Origin: an uncultured Clostridia bacterium | GTDB taxonomy: Bacteria; Bacillota; Clostridia; Peptostreptococcales; Anaerovoracaceae | Reading direction: 5' to 3' | Assembly: GCA_934271235.1 (NCBI GenBank) | Contig: CAKQQT010000009.1 | Location: 1-64,000, forward strand | Length of the DNA stretch: 64,000 nt | Part shown: positions 35,073 through 43,855 of the stretch, one piece after another | Layout: each line of letters opens with the position of its first letter | Numbering within the stretch: position 1 is the stretch's first letter | Position numbers and translations under genes: made by a program | The notes under the pieces: generated by a model | What the model was told of the DNA's origin: nothing | Database searches by the model: none | What the model saw: only the letters and a program-made list of their open reading frames with translations

Positions 35073-37910
35073 ATGTCAAAAGACATTGTGATCAAAGGGG
35101 CAAACGAAAATAATCTCAAGCATTTGGACGTCACGATCCCGCGCGACAAGATGGTCGTGCTGACGGGGCTTTCCGGGTCGGGCAAGTCCTCGCTGGCATT
35201 TGATACCATCTACGCGGAGGGACAGCGGCGCTACATGGAGAGTCTTTCTTCCTACGCGAGACAGTTCCTCGGCCAGATGGAAAAACCGGACGTGGAATAT
35301 ATCGAGGGGCTTTCTCCGGCGATCTCCATCGACCAGAAAACGACCAACCGCAATCCGCGGTCGACGGTCGGTACCGTGACGGAGATCCACGACTATCTGC
35401 GTCTGCTTTACGCCAGAGTCGGCAAACCGCACTGTCCGGTCTGCGGCAGGCTGATCAGCAGCCAGTCGGTCGACCAGATGGTGGACACGATCATGGGATT
35501 TGAAGAGGGTACGAAACTTTTGGTGCTGGCACCGGTGGTGCGCGGGCGCAAGGGTACGCACGAGAAGATCCTTGATCGTATTCGCCGCGAAGGCTTTACG
35601 CGCGTGCGGGTGGATGGTGAGGTCAAGCTGCTGGAAGAGGACGAGATCAAACTGGAAAAAACGTATAAGCATACGATCGAGATCGTTGTGGACCGTATCG
35701 TGGTCAAACCGGGGCAGGAGAGCCGTATCGCGGAGGCCTGCGAGCTGGCGGTGGCTCAGGGGGACGGACTCGTATCGGTGATCGGCGATTTTTATGATCA
35801 GCATTACGAAAAGATGTTCAGCACCAAGCTGGCATGTCCGGACCACGGGATCAGCATCGAAGAACTGGAGCCGCGCATGTTTTCGTTCAACGCGCCGTTC
35901 GGCGCGTGCCCGACCTGCAACGGTCTGGGATTTACCCAAAAGCTCGATCCGAAGCTGTTGATCGACGAAACAAAGAGCATCGATGAGGGGGCGCTGCAGC
36001 CGATCTTCGGCACCATGGAGTTCAGCGGCTTTTATCGGCAGATGGTGGACGCGCTGATCCGCGACCACGATGTAGATCCGTCGCTGCCGCTGCAGGAACT
36101 GCCGGAAAAATTCCGCAAGGAGCTGTATTACGGCACTGGAGACCGGCATCTGGTCTATGACTATGTCAGCCGCACCAGCGGGACCGTGTCGCATCAGGAC
36201 CGGCCGTTTGAGGGAGCGCTGAACAATATCGAACGCCGTTACCGCGAGTCGACTTCGCAGTATTTTAAGGACAAGATGGAAAAATACATGACCATCAAGA
36301 CCTGTCCGGACTGCAGCGGCAAGCGTCTTAAGCCGGAGATCCTGGCCGTGACGGTCGGCGGCAAGAACATCGCGGAGCTTTCGGACATGTCGATCCGTGA
36401 GGCGCTGGATTTCATCGAGCGCATCGAATTCAGTGAAAAAGATGCGATGATCGCACATCAGATCATCAAGGAAATTAAAGCAAGACTGCAGTTCCTGGTC
36501 GATGTGGGACTGGACTATCTGACACTGAGCCGCAGCGCGGGAACGCTCTCGGGCGGCGAGTCGCAGCGGATTCGCCTGGCGACACAGATCGGTTCCGGCT
36601 TGGTCGGTGTGCTCTATATCCTCGACGAACCCAGCATCGGCCTGCATCAAAAGGATAATGAAAAACTGCTGCAGACCTTGCGGCATCTGACGGATATCGG
36701 CAATACGCTGGTGGTGGTCGAGCACGATGAGGATACCATGTACGCGGCAGATCATATCGTGGACATCGGACCGGGCGCGGGCATTTACGGCGGGGAGCTG
36801 GTCGCACAGGGTACCGTGCAGGACATCATGAACTGCAAGGAATCCCTGACCGGGCAGTATCTGTCAGGAGCGAAGAAGATCTATGTACCGGACCAGCGGC
36901 GGCAGGGCAACGGGAACAGTATTATTGTCAAGGGTGCCAGAGAACACAATCTCAAGAATATCGACGTGGAATTTCCGCTGGGTAAGTTTGTCTGCGTGAC
37001 CGGGGTTTCCGGTTCAGGCAAGAGCAGCCTGATCAACGAGATCTTGTATAAGGGGGCGGCGAAGATCACGAACCGCCTGCAGGAAGAACCGGGTGAGCAC
37101 GATGAGATCCTCGGACTGGAGCATATCGACAAGGTGATCGACATCGACCAGTCGCCGATCGGCAGAACGCCGCGTTCCAATCCGGCGACGTATACGGGCA
37201 TGTTCAATTATATCCGCGATCTGTTCGCGAGCCTGCCGGAGGCAAAATTGCGCGGCTATGAAAAAGGGCGGTTTAGTTTTAATGTCAAGGGCGGCCGCTG
37301 CGAGGCCTGCGGCGGCGACGGCATCATTCAGATCGAAATGCACTTCCTGCCGGATGTATATGTGCCTTGCGAGGTCTGCAAGGGCAAACGGTACAACCGC
37401 GAGACGCTGGAAGTCAAATATAAAGGAAAAAGTATCTTCGATGTACTTGACATGAGTGTCAGTGAGGGGGTAGAATTCTTTCAGAACATTCCTTCCATCA
37501 GCAGGCATCTCAAGACGCTGGAAGAAGTCGGCCTGGGCTATATCAAACTGGGCCAGCCGTCGACACAGCTTTCGGGCGGCGAGGCGCAGCGTGTCAAGCT
37601 GGCGTCGGAGCTCGCGAAGCGGAGTACGGGCAAGACTCTGTATATCCTCGATGAGCCGACGACGGGGCTGCACTTCGCGGACGTGGACAAGCTGCTGGCG
37701 GTATTGGACAAGCTTGTGGATGCAGGCAATACGGTGGTGGTCATCGAGCATAATCTCGATGTCATCAAGCGGGCGGACCACATCATTGACTTGGGACCTG
37801 ACGGCGGGAACCGCGGCGGCACTATCGTGACGACCGGCACGCCGGAAGAAGTGGCTGCGTGCCCGCAGTCTTATACAGGACAGTTCTTAAAAAAGCTATT
37901 GCAAAAATAG
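35073..37910 (+). CDS. uvrA: Excinuclease ABC subunit UvrA
   Basis: A 945-residue dimeric ABC-type ATPase that detects bulky DNA lesions and loads UvrB. Two nucleotide-binding halves: Walker [15 protein letters not shown] (near residue 32) and [14 protein letters not shown] (near 645); signature [12 protein letters not shown] and [12 protein letters not shown]; Walker [14 protein letters not shown] and [13 protein letters not shown]. Zinc modules: CPVCGR...CPDH/CPTC, CPDCSG and CEACGG...CEVCKG. The length is typical. AAAAGGAG precedes the ATG. No uvrC is in the window. Confidence 0.98.
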   Translation: MSKDIVIKGANENNLKHLDVTIPRDKMVVLTGLSGSGKSSLAFDTIYAEGQRRYMESLSSYARQFLGQMEKPDVEYIEGLSPAISIDQKTTNRNPRSTVGTVTEIHDYLRLLYARVGKPHCPVCGRLISSQSVDQMVDTIMGFEEGTKLLVLAPVVRGRKGTHEKILDRIRREGFTRVRVDGEVKLLEEDEIKLEKTYKHTIEIVVDRIVVKPGQESRIAEACELAVAQGDGLVSVIGDFYDQHYEKMFSTKLACPDHGISIEELEPRMFSFNAPFGACPTCNGLGFTQKLDPKLLIDETKSIDEGALQPIFGTMEFSGFYRQMVDALIRDHDVDPSLPLQELPEKFRKELYYGTGDRHLVYDYVSRTSGTVSHQDRPFEGALNNIERRYRESTSQYFKDKMEKYMTIKTCPDCSGKRLKPEILAVTVGGKNIAELSDMSIREALDFIERIEFSEKDAMIAHQIIKEIKARLQFLVDVGLDYLTLSRSAGTLSGGESQRIRLATQIGSGLVGVLYILDEPSIGLHQKDNEKLLQTLRHLTDIGNTLVVVEHDEDTMYAADHIVDIGPGAGIYGGELVAQGTVQDIMNCKESLTGQYLSGAKKIYVPDQRRQGNGNSIIVKGAREHNLKNIDVEFPLGKFVCVTGVSGSGKSSLINEILYKGAAKITNRLQEEPGEHDEILGLEHIDKVIDIDQSPIGRTPRSNPATYTGMFNYIRDLFASLPEAKLRGYEKGRFSFNVKGGRCEACGGDGIIQIEMHFLPDVYVPCEVCKGKRYNRETLEVKYKGKSIFDVLDMSVSEGVEFFQNIPSISRHLKTLEEVGLGYIKLGQPSTQLSGGEAQRVKLASELAKRSTGKTLYILDEPTTGLHFADVDKLLAVLDKLVDAGNTVVVIEHNLDVIKRADHIIDLGPDGGNRGGTIVTTGTPEEVAACPQSYTGQFLKKLLQK

Positions 37911-38021
37911 GCAGAGATTCTATGCGTATCAGCTTATGTATACAGCAGAGGTATCCTGCGAGAGCGGACGCGGCTTTGCTGCCGGGTCCCTATGACACAG
38001 AAACGTACAGAGGAGAATCCA

Positions 38022-39455
38022 ATGGACAAGAGAATGAATCTGACGATGCTCACGGATTTTTATGAGATCACCATGGCAAACGGGTACTTTGAATCCGGTA
38101 TGGCGGACGATATCGCCTATTTCGATATGTTTTTCCGCAGAGTGCCGGACGGCGGCGGCTATGCCATCATGGCAGGTCTGGAGCAGCTGATCGATTACCT
38201 GAAAAACCTCAAATTTACGGACGAGGACATCGAATATCTGCGCGGGAAAAACATTTTCTGCGAAGATTTTCTTGCGTATCTGCGCAATTTTGAGTTTAAG
38301 TGTGACGTCTGGGCCGTTCCGGAGGGAACACCGATCTTCCCGCATGAACCGATCGTGACCGTCAGAGGACCGGTGATGCAGGCGCAGTTTGTGGAAACGA
38401 TGGTGCTTTTGTGCATCAACCATCAGAGTATGATCGCGACCAAGGCAAGCCGTATCGTGCGTGCCGCGAAGGGAAGACCGGTCATGGAATTCGGTTCCCG
38501 CAGAGCGCACGGCGCGGACGCTGCTATCATGGGTGCCAGAGCTGCTTATATCGGGGGCTGCGCAGGTACCGCCTGTGCGATCGCGGACCGCGATTACGGC
38601 ATTGTAGCGCTGGGGACCATGGCACACAGCTGGGTACAGATGTATCCGGACGAGTATTCGGCGTTCAAAAAATACGCGGAGATCTACCCGGACAACTGCG
38701 TGCTGCTGGTGGATACCTATAATGTGCTGAAATCCGGTGTACCGGCAGCAATCAAGGTATTCAAGGAAATGAAACCGGCCAAGATGGGCATTCGTATCGA
38801 CTCCGGTGACGTATCTTATCTGACCAAAAAGGCACGTAAGATGCTGGACGACGCGGGACTTCCGGACTGCACCATCGTCGTATCCAATTCTCTGGATGAA
38901 TATATTATCCGCGACGTCATCCTCGAGGGCGCGCAGATCGACTCGTTCGGCGTCGGCGAGCGTTTGATCACGGCCAAATCCGAGCCGGTCTTCGGCGGCG
39001 TTTATAAGCTGGCGGCGCTTGAAAAAGACGGCGTGTTGACGCCAAAGATCAAGATCTCCGAAAACGTTGAGAAGATCACCAATCCGGGCTTCAAGGGTCT
39101 GTATCGTTTGTACAGCAAAGATACCGGCAAGGCGCGCGGCGATGTGATCACGCTGGCGGAAGAAACGATCCCGCAGCAGGAATCTTATGAGATCTTCGAC
39201 CCGAACGCAGTCTGGAAAAAGACACGGATCCACAATTATGAAGTCCGCAACCTGCACGTGCAGATCTTCGATCAAGGCAAGTGTGTTTACGAAAGCCCGG
39301 ACATTGAAACGATCAAAAAGTATTGTCAGGAGCAGCTGGATACTCTCTGGGACGAGACGCTGCGTTTCGAAAATCCGCAGACTTACTATGTAGACCTTTC
39401 TCAGAAACTGTGGGATATGAAGAACACACTTTTGCAGGAGCATTCATCGAAGTAA
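38022..39455 (+). CDS. pncB: Nicotinate phosphoribosyltransferase
   Basis: A 477-residue enzyme that makes nicotinate mononucleotide from nicotinate and PRPP (NAD salvage). Features: N-terminal NLTMLTDFYEITMANGYFESG, EFGSRRAHGADAA, the phosphorylated-His segment GTMAHSWVQMYPDEYSAF, and the PRPP/phosphate region GIRIDSGDVSYL and FGVGERLITAK. GAGGAGA precedes ATG 38022; the upstream in-frame ATG at 37992 has none. A nicotinamidase-like cysteine hydrolase at 52397 could feed it, though it is far away and its substrate is unproven. Confidence 0.95.
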   Translation: MDKRMNLTMLTDFYEITMANGYFESGMADDIAYFDMFFRRVPDGGGYAIMAGLEQLIDYLKNLKFTDEDIEYLRGKNIFCEDFLAYLRNFEFKCDVWAVPEGTPIFPHEPIVTVRGPVMQAQFVETMVLLCINHQSMIATKASRIVRAAKGRPVMEFGSRRAHGADAAIMGARAAYIGGCAGTACAIADRDYGIVALGTMAHSWVQMYPDEYSAFKKYAEIYPDNCVLLVDTYNVLKSGVPAAIKVFKEMKPAKMGIRIDSGDVSYLTKKARKMLDDAGLPDCTIVVSNSLDEYIIRDVILEGAQIDSFGVGERLITAKSEPVFGGVYKLAALEKDGVLTPKIKISENVEKITNPGFKGLYRLYSKDTGKARGDVITLAEETIPQQESYEIFDPNAVWKKTRIHNYEVRNLHVQIFDQGKCVYESPDIETIKKYCQEQLDTLWDETLRFENPQTYYVDLSQKLWDMKNTLLQEHSSK

Positions 39456-39611
39456 GAAAACAGATAAAGCCAGAAAACGGATGCTGAAATATGGAGACTG
39501 CCGCGCGGCGGGCTGAGGAAAGATCGAAAGATCCCGTTCCGGCCTTGTGCGGCAGCTTTTTCCTAAAGATCAGGGCAAAAAACATCAGGATCAAGAAAAT
39601 GTCAGAGTAAA

Positions 39612-39643
39612 GAAAAACCCCAAAACTCTGTGCTTTGGGGTCT
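39612..39643 (-). terminator. Terminator of the tRNA-Ser gene
   Basis: Read on the minus strand: GACCCCAAAGC - ACAGA - GTTTTGGGGTTTTTCTTT, a stem of about eight base pairs followed by a U-rich tail, starting three bases after the tRNA CCA end. Confidence 0.75.
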
Positions 39644-39645
39644 GC

Positions 39646-39734
39646 TGGCGGAAGCGGTGGGATTCGAACCCACGTGCCCTTGCGGACAACCGCATTTCGA
39701 GTGCGGCTCGTTATGACCACTTCGATACGCTTCC
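39646..39734 (-). tRNA. tRNA-Ser (anticodon CGA)
   Basis: The minus strand folds into a class II tRNA: acceptor GGAAGCG / CGCTTCC with G73 and an encoded CCA, D arm containing AAGTGGTCATAACGAG, anticodon stem CCGCA-CTCGAAA-TGCGG giving anticodon CGA, a long variable arm (TTGTCCGCAAGGGCAC) and the T arm GTGGGTTCGAATCCCAC. The long variable arm and anticodon both indicate serine (UCG codons). Length 89 bases with CCA. Confidence 0.97.
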
Positions 39735-39779
39735 GAATCGGATCGGATGGATTTTCACGACTGGCGAAAATCCTTATCC

Positions 39780-39808
39780 ATCATACCATAACTTTACGTA
39801 AGATTCAA
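39780..39808 (-). promoter_or_regulatory. Promoter of the tRNA-Ser gene
   Basis: On the minus strand TTGAAT (39803-39808) and TATGAT (39780-39785) are separated by 17 bases, about 45 bases upstream of the tRNA 5' end. Confidence 0.7.
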
Positions 39809-39947
39809 GTACGCGCTCAAAGAATTTTTCGGCAAGTGTCAAAGAATTTTGCGGTTTTGGCTTTTGCGGGGAGTCGGTACCCGCGAGAGGAACATACTCG
39901 CGAGGGACGCATACCCGTAAGAGAGCAAGAAGAAAGGAGTTCCATCC

Positions 39948-40808
39948 ATGAAAAAGAAGATCCGGATCATCGTGGCGGATCCGGCCGGCAATATCACGAT
40001 CTTTGTCGACGAACCGTTTCCGCGCAGCGAATATCAAAAGGTTGCTTCGCAGCTCTTAGCGATGCCGGAGCTGCGCGGGGAACAGGTGGGGTTTATTCAA
40101 GAGGCTCCGGTCTGCGGCAGGGCGGACGGAAAAATGGAAATGTGCGGCTTGGAATTCTGCGGCAACGCGTCGCGCTCTTTCGGGCTTTTGCTCGCGAAGC
40201 GCAGCGGTCTGCGCGGTAAAGGGCAGGTCTTTGTGGATATCAGCGGCTGCAGCGAGATCCTGACCATTGAAGTGGATACGGAAAGCAATGATACAAAAGT
40301 GAAGATGCCGAGTCCGCGAGAGATCAAACTTTTGGATCTGCGCGCTCTCTTTGACGATGCAGACTTTGACCCGGGAAGATCCGTTTGCCGCGAAGATCTG
40401 TCGGCTGTGCGCGCGGTGGATTTCGGCGGCATCCTGCACGTCATCCTTAAGGACATCCCCGCGACCGAAACAAACTTTGCGGTACTGCGGCGGACTCTTT
40501 ATGCGCAGTTTGATCCGCCGGCCATGGGCGTGATGTTCTGCGACAGTCATGCACGTACCTTGACGCCGGTCGTCTATGTCAAGGATGTAGATACGACCTA
40601 TTTTGAGGGTTCCTGCGGCAGCGGCTCGACGGCCTGCGCGGCAGCTTTCAGTCTGGGGCGGCCGGATGGTACCTATACCTATACATTCTCGCAGCCGGCC
40701 GGAACGATCGCCTCTACTGTGGTCAAGCAGAACGGCCGCATCGAAAAGGTCTTTATAGAGGGGACCGTACAGCTGAGCGAACCAATGGAAATCGAGGTGG
40801 AGATCTGA
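39948..40808 (+). CDS. Diaminopimelate epimerase-like racemase/epimerase
   Basis: A 286-residue cofactor-independent PLP-free epimerase of the DapF fold. The two catalytic thiols are recognisable: MCGLEFCGNASRSFG (Cys71, equivalent to EMCGNGAR in DapF) and FEGSCGSGSTACAAA (equivalent to ACGTGACA). The sequence departs from true DapF around both motifs (Ser/Ala rather than Gly/Ala-Arg-Cys), resembling DapF-like amino-acid racemases such as the histidine racemase of opine metallophore pathways. No lysine-biosynthesis or metallophore gene is next to it. AAAGGAG precedes the start. Substrate unknown. Confidence 0.8.
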   Translation: MKKKIRIIVADPAGNITIFVDEPFPRSEYQKVASQLLAMPELRGEQVGFIQEAPVCGRADGKMEMCGLEFCGNASRSFGLLLAKRSGLRGKGQVFVDISGCSEILTIEVDTESNDTKVKMPSPREIKLLDLRALFDDADFDPGRSVCREDLSAVRAVDFGGILHVILKDIPATETNFAVLRRTLYAQFDPPAMGVMFCDSHARTLTPVVYVKDVDTTYFEGSCGSGSTACAAAFSLGRPDGTYTYTFSQPAGTIASTVVKQNGRIEKVFIEGTVQLSEPMEIEVEI

Positions 40809-40819
40809 TCGCAGCCTGC

Positions 40820-40915
40820 AGGGTGAGCAGTTCCGCGGCGTTCGCAGCGTCTATAGGGCGAGCAGCCCCGCGGCGTTCGCAGCGTCTATAGGATGGGCAG
40901 CCCTGCGGCATCCGA
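40820..40915 (+). repeat. 35-bp tandem repeat, 2.7 copies
   Basis: Units at 40820-40854 and 40855-40889 are nearly identical (AGGGYGAGCAGYYCCGCGGCG then TTCGCAGCGTCTAT), followed by a diverged partial third unit to about 40915. It lies directly after the epimerase gene. No palindrome or spacer pattern of a CRISPR array. Confidence 0.8.
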
Positions 40916-40928
40916 AAAACGGCGAAAT

Positions 40929-41213
40929 GGATAAAAAGGTCAGAAAACAAGTTACTTATCCACCTTTACCGAAGCGACGAAGCGAAAAAGTAGGAAATCG
41001 CACTGCGAAGACGCATGAAAAAAGTCGAAACGGCACGAAAAATGTCGTTTCTTTTTTTGTGTCCAAAACTGAGGAGCGGCGCAGGGGAAACGCATATCCT
41101 TTGTTCGGCCGCTTTCAATAAAATTCGACAGGATTAAAAAAAGTTCGACACGGGACTTTTGTGCCGATCCGAAGAAAGGTGGATAAGTAACTTGAAAAGG
41201 GACCTTTTTATCG
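40929..41213. mobile_element. MITE-like element with ~43-bp terminal inverted repeats
   Basis: The left end (40929-40972: GATAAAAAGGTC, six variable bases, CAAGTTACTTATCCACCTTT) reappears inverted at the right end (AAAGGTGGATAAGTAACTTG 41175-41194, six variable bases, GACCTTTTTATC 41201-41212). The two ends pair over about 37 of 43 positions; the six-base mismatch block is at the same place in both. The 200-base interior is A-rich, has no transposase and contains a hairpin GAAACG/CGTTTC followed by seven Ts near 41047-41058. Size and structure fit a miniature inverted-repeat element; the ACTTATCCACC ends also resemble a DnaA box. Confidence 0.7.
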
Positions 41214-41273
41214 AATTCAGCGTTTTCAACAGGGTTTTATCCCATGAGTTTTTAACTTTTTTTCATAAATGGG

Positions 41274-41332
41274 TTGACAAACGGTCCTAAAAGTGATATT
41301 GTCTTAGGTGCTTAGGACAATGAAAATGAAAC
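41274..41332 (+). promoter_or_regulatory. Promoter and probable operator of the GntR/ABC operon
   Basis: TTGACA (41274-41279) and TATTGT (41297-41302) are exactly 17 bases apart. Overlapping it is an inverted repeat GTCCTAA (41284-41290) ... TTAGGAC (about 41312-41318) with a further internal TTAGG. YtrA-type GntR repressors commonly autoregulate through such sites, so this is the likely operator. Confidence 0.65.
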
Positions 41333-41353
41333 GAACGGAAAGGAGGGGCCGGA

Positions 41354-41833
41354 ATGGATTGGGATCTGGATGACAGCAGGTCGATTTATCCGCAGCTGAA
41401 AGAATTGATCAAGCGAGGGATCATCACCGGAGAATACGTGCCGGGGAGTGCGTTCCCGACGGTACGAGAGTTGGCGCAGGACGCGGGAGTCAACCGCAAT
41501 ACGATGCAGCGCGCGATGGCGGAACTGGAGAGTGAGGGGCTCTTGATCACGAATCGAACGGCCGGGCGCACCGTGACGACAGATCTGGCGCTGATCGAAA
41601 GCATGCGTCGGGAACTGGCCGCGAAGCAGGTCGACACGTTTCTGCAGGAGATGGCTTCGCTGGGATATACCCTGCAAGGGGCTTTGGCAGAGGTCGCAGC
41701 GAAGATCCGGGCCGCGGAGCACGCAGGCAGCGGTGAAAACAGCGGCAGTGCAGCGGATGCAAAAGACGCAGGCCGTGCAGACACTGCGGATCCAGCAGGC
41801 GATGCGGATACCGCCGAGGATAAAGACGAATAA
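41354..41833 (+). CDS. GntR family regulator (YtrA subfamily)
   Basis: A 159-residue regulator. The winged helix-turn-helix occupies residues 8-75 (SIYPQLKELIKRGIITGEYVPGSAFPTVRELAQDAGVNRNTMQRAMAELESEGLLI); a short alpha-helical dimerisation tail follows, and the last ~45 residues are Ala/Asp/Gly-rich and probably disordered. There is no ligand-binding domain, which is typical of the YtrA subfamily that represses neighbouring ABC transporter genes. AAAGGAGG precedes the start. It is the first gene of an operon with the ABC ATPase and permease. Confidence 0.92.
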   Translation: MDWDLDDSRSIYPQLKELIKRGIITGEYVPGSAFPTVRELAQDAGVNRNTMQRAMAELESEGLLITNRTAGRTVTTDLALIESMRRELAAKQVDTFLQEMASLGYTLQGALAEVAAKIRAAEHAGSGENSGSAADAKDAGRADTADPAGDADTAEDKDE

Positions 41834-41852
41834 AAGAAGGGGGATTTAACAT

Positions 41853-42569
41853 ATGAAAACAGAAATTTTAGTACAATGTGAGCATCTGACCAAGATCTTT
41901 CCGGGGAAGAAGGCGTTGGACGATGTGAATCTGGAGATCGGCAGAGGCAAGGTGATCGGACTTTTGGGCCCGAACGGATCCGGTAAAACGACGTTGATCA
42001 AGATCCTGAACGGATTGCTGCAGCCGAACTTCGGGAGCGCGAAGATCGATGGTACGCCGATCGGGACATACACCAAGTCGCAGGTCAGCTACCTGCCGGA
42101 CAAAAACTACTTTGCCGACTGGATGACCGTCAAGGATATCTTCGATCTGTTCGCGGATTTTTATCAGGACTTCGACCGGAAGAAGGCGCTGCAGATGTGC
42201 GCGTCGCTGGGCATCGGTGAGGGCGACCGCATCAAGAGCATGTCCAAGGGCACGAAGGAAAAGGTCCAGCTGATCTTGGTGATGAGCCGCAATGCCCAGC
42301 TCTATCTTTTGGATGAGCCGATCGCGGGGGTCGATCCGGCAGCGAGAGATTATATCATGGGAACGATCATCAACAATTACGCCGACGATGCGACCGTCAT
42401 CATTTCGACGCATCTGATCGCAGACATCGAGAGAGTGCTGGATGAGGTGATCTTCTTAAAAGACGGCAAGATCGTCAGACACGAGACGGTGGATGAACTG
42501 AAAGCAAAAGAAGGAAAATCCGTGGATGAGGTATTTCGTGAGGAATTCAGAATGGGGGAAGTAAGATGA
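41853..42569 (+). CDS. ABC transporter ATP-binding protein
   Basis: A 238-residue ATPase subunit. Walker A GPNGSGKTTLIK (about residues 35-46), Q-loop region QVSYLPDKNYF, signature MSKGTKEKVQLIL (a degenerate LSGGQ, common in YtrB-type and ABC-2 exporter ATPases), Walker B LYLLDEPIAGVDP and H-loop ISTHLIAD. GGGGGA precedes the start. It overlaps the next gene by four bases (ATGA), so the two are translationally coupled. Confidence 0.95.
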   Translation: MKTEILVQCEHLTKIFPGKKALDDVNLEIGRGKVIGLLGPNGSGKTTLIKILNGLLQPNFGSAKIDGTPIGTYTKSQVSYLPDKNYFADWMTVKDIFDLFADFYQDFDRKKALQMCASLGIGEGDRIKSMSKGTKEKVQLILVMSRNAQLYLLDEPIAGVDPAARDYIMGTIINNYADDATVIISTHLIADIERVLDEVIFLKDGKIVRHETVDELKAKEGKSVDEVFREEFRMGEVR

Positions 42570-43384
42570 CAGGAAAATTAATGAAATATGAGTTTCGTTC
42601 GGTCTTGAAGCAAATCGGAGTGATCTGGGCAGCGCTGCCGACCGTGGCGATCTTGACAAGCTTTACCGGTTGGATCTACGCAAGATCGGCGCTGGCGCAG
42701 GAAAATGATCAGATCCTTGGGGCGCTGCTGTCGAGAATACCGATGTTCCTATATGTAGGGCTGTTCATCGCCCTGGTGGTGGCGACGCTGTTCGTCGTCG
42801 TGCTGCGCTTCTATAAAGGACTGCTCAAAGAGGAAGGGTATCTGATGCATACGCTGCCGGTCAAGGAGTGGCAGCTGATCACATCCAAAGGCATCACAGC
42901 GACGGTCACGGTGTTAGTCAGCATGATCTTGGCGGCGGTGTCCATCGTTCTGCTGAACCTGGTCGGCAATGTGTCCGGCGTCGCGGATTTTTTCCGGGCT
43001 GCGGGGGAAGCCGTTCGGGAATATCCGGAGGCGCTTCTTTATAGCGTTGAGGGATTGATCGTAGCGCTGGCCGGTATCATGACGGAGGTTTACAAGATCT
43101 ACGCGTCGCTTTCCATCGGTCAGCTGATGGCTAAACATCGAGTCCTTTGGAGTGTCGCAGCGTATATCGGCATCGGCATTGCCTTTACCCTGCTCGGATC
43201 GATCCTGCTGACCGTATTCGGACAGCCGTTCGTAACGATCACAGATCACATTTTCTCGGATCTTTCTTATCGGCAGGTGGTCCAGACACTTTTAGGCTCT
43301 GCGTTCCTGTACTTCGCGGTACAGATCGCGATCTTCCATGTGACCAGCGAACGGATCCTCAGTTTGAAGCTGAACCTGGAGTAG
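42566..43384 (+). CDS. ABC transporter permease (ABC-2 type)
   Basis: A 272-residue membrane protein with about six segments, beginning MKYEFRSVLKQIGVIWAALPTVAILTSF; hydrophobic segments follow near residues 20-40, 60-80, 110-135, 160-180, 195-220 and 235-260. Together with the upstream ATPase it should form a complete transporter, possibly for peptides or antibiotics as in YtrA-controlled systems. The substrate is not predictable. Confidence 0.88.
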   Translation: MTGKLMKYEFRSVLKQIGVIWAALPTVAILTSFTGWIYARSALAQENDQILGALLSRIPMFLYVGLFIALVVATLFVVVLRFYKGLLKEEGYLMHTLPVKEWQLITSKGITATVTVLVSMILAAVSIVLLNLVGNVSGVADFFRAAGEAVREYPEALLYSVEGLIVALAGIMTEVYKIYASLSIGQLMAKHRVLWSVAAYIGIGIAFTLLGSILLTVFGQPFVTITDHIFSDLSYRQVVQTLLGSAFLYFAVQIAIFHVTSERILSLKLNLE

Positions 43385-43450
43385 TGACAGCGCGGGAAAT
43401 GCGCACGGTATGCACATGCGCACATAGCTAGGGCAGCACATGCGGCATGT

Positions 43451-43813
43451 TCAATGCTCGTGACTGCAGTGCGGATCGTGCGCGGCGTGGCAGTGTGCGC
43501 AGCCGCAGCCTTCCCCGTGCATCTTGTGCTCGATGTGGACGAAAGCGATGTCGATGATATCGACGACATGCTGGTCATCCAGCGAATAAAACATATTTTT
43601 ACCATCTCGGCGGCTTTTGACCAGACCTTCGCTTTTTAAGAGGCGAAGCTGGTGGGAGACCGCCGATTTTGTCATTTCGACCTCGGCGGCGATGTCGTTG
43701 ACACAAAGCTCGCCGCCTGCGATGGTACATAGGATTTTCATACGGGTCTCATCCCCGACGACGCGGAAAAATTCCGCGGCCTTGGCAATGAGTTCTTTTG
43801 AGATATGTGACAT
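43451..43813 (-). CDS. ArsR family metal-sensing repressor (SmtB/CzrA-like)
   Basis: A 120-residue winged-helix repressor: ELCVNDIAAEVEMTKSAVSHQLRLLKSEGLVKSRRDGKNMFYSLDDQHVVDIIDIAFVHIEHK. The Asp-x-x-His pair in the last helix (DIIDIAFVHIEH) corresponds to the alpha5 metal site, and Cys residues flank the DNA-binding helix (CTIAGGELC). The tail CGCAHCHAAHDPHCSHEH is rich in Cys and His and would bind Zn or similar metals. GAGGAG precedes the start on the minus strand. No efflux pump or metal transporter is adjacent, so its target is elsewhere. Confidence 0.92.
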   Translation of the reverse strand: MSHISKELIAKAAEFFRVVGDETRMKILCTIAGGELCVNDIAAEVEMTKSAVSHQLRLLKSEGLVKSRRDGKNMFYSLDDQHVVDIIDIAFVHIEHKMHGEGCGCAHCHAAHDPHCSHEH

Positions 43814-43855
43814 AGTTGCTCCTCTTTGATGATGAAGTGGGTGCCGAAGAAAAAA

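Noticed and set aside
40820..40915. Possible CRISPR array
   Set aside because: The units are directly adjacent with no unique spacers, and there are no cas genes in the window.
40951..41194. Origin of replication because of DnaA-box-like sequences
   Set aside because: Only two imperfect boxes, both explained by the inverted ends; no dnaA/dnaN neighbours and no A+T-rich unwinding element.
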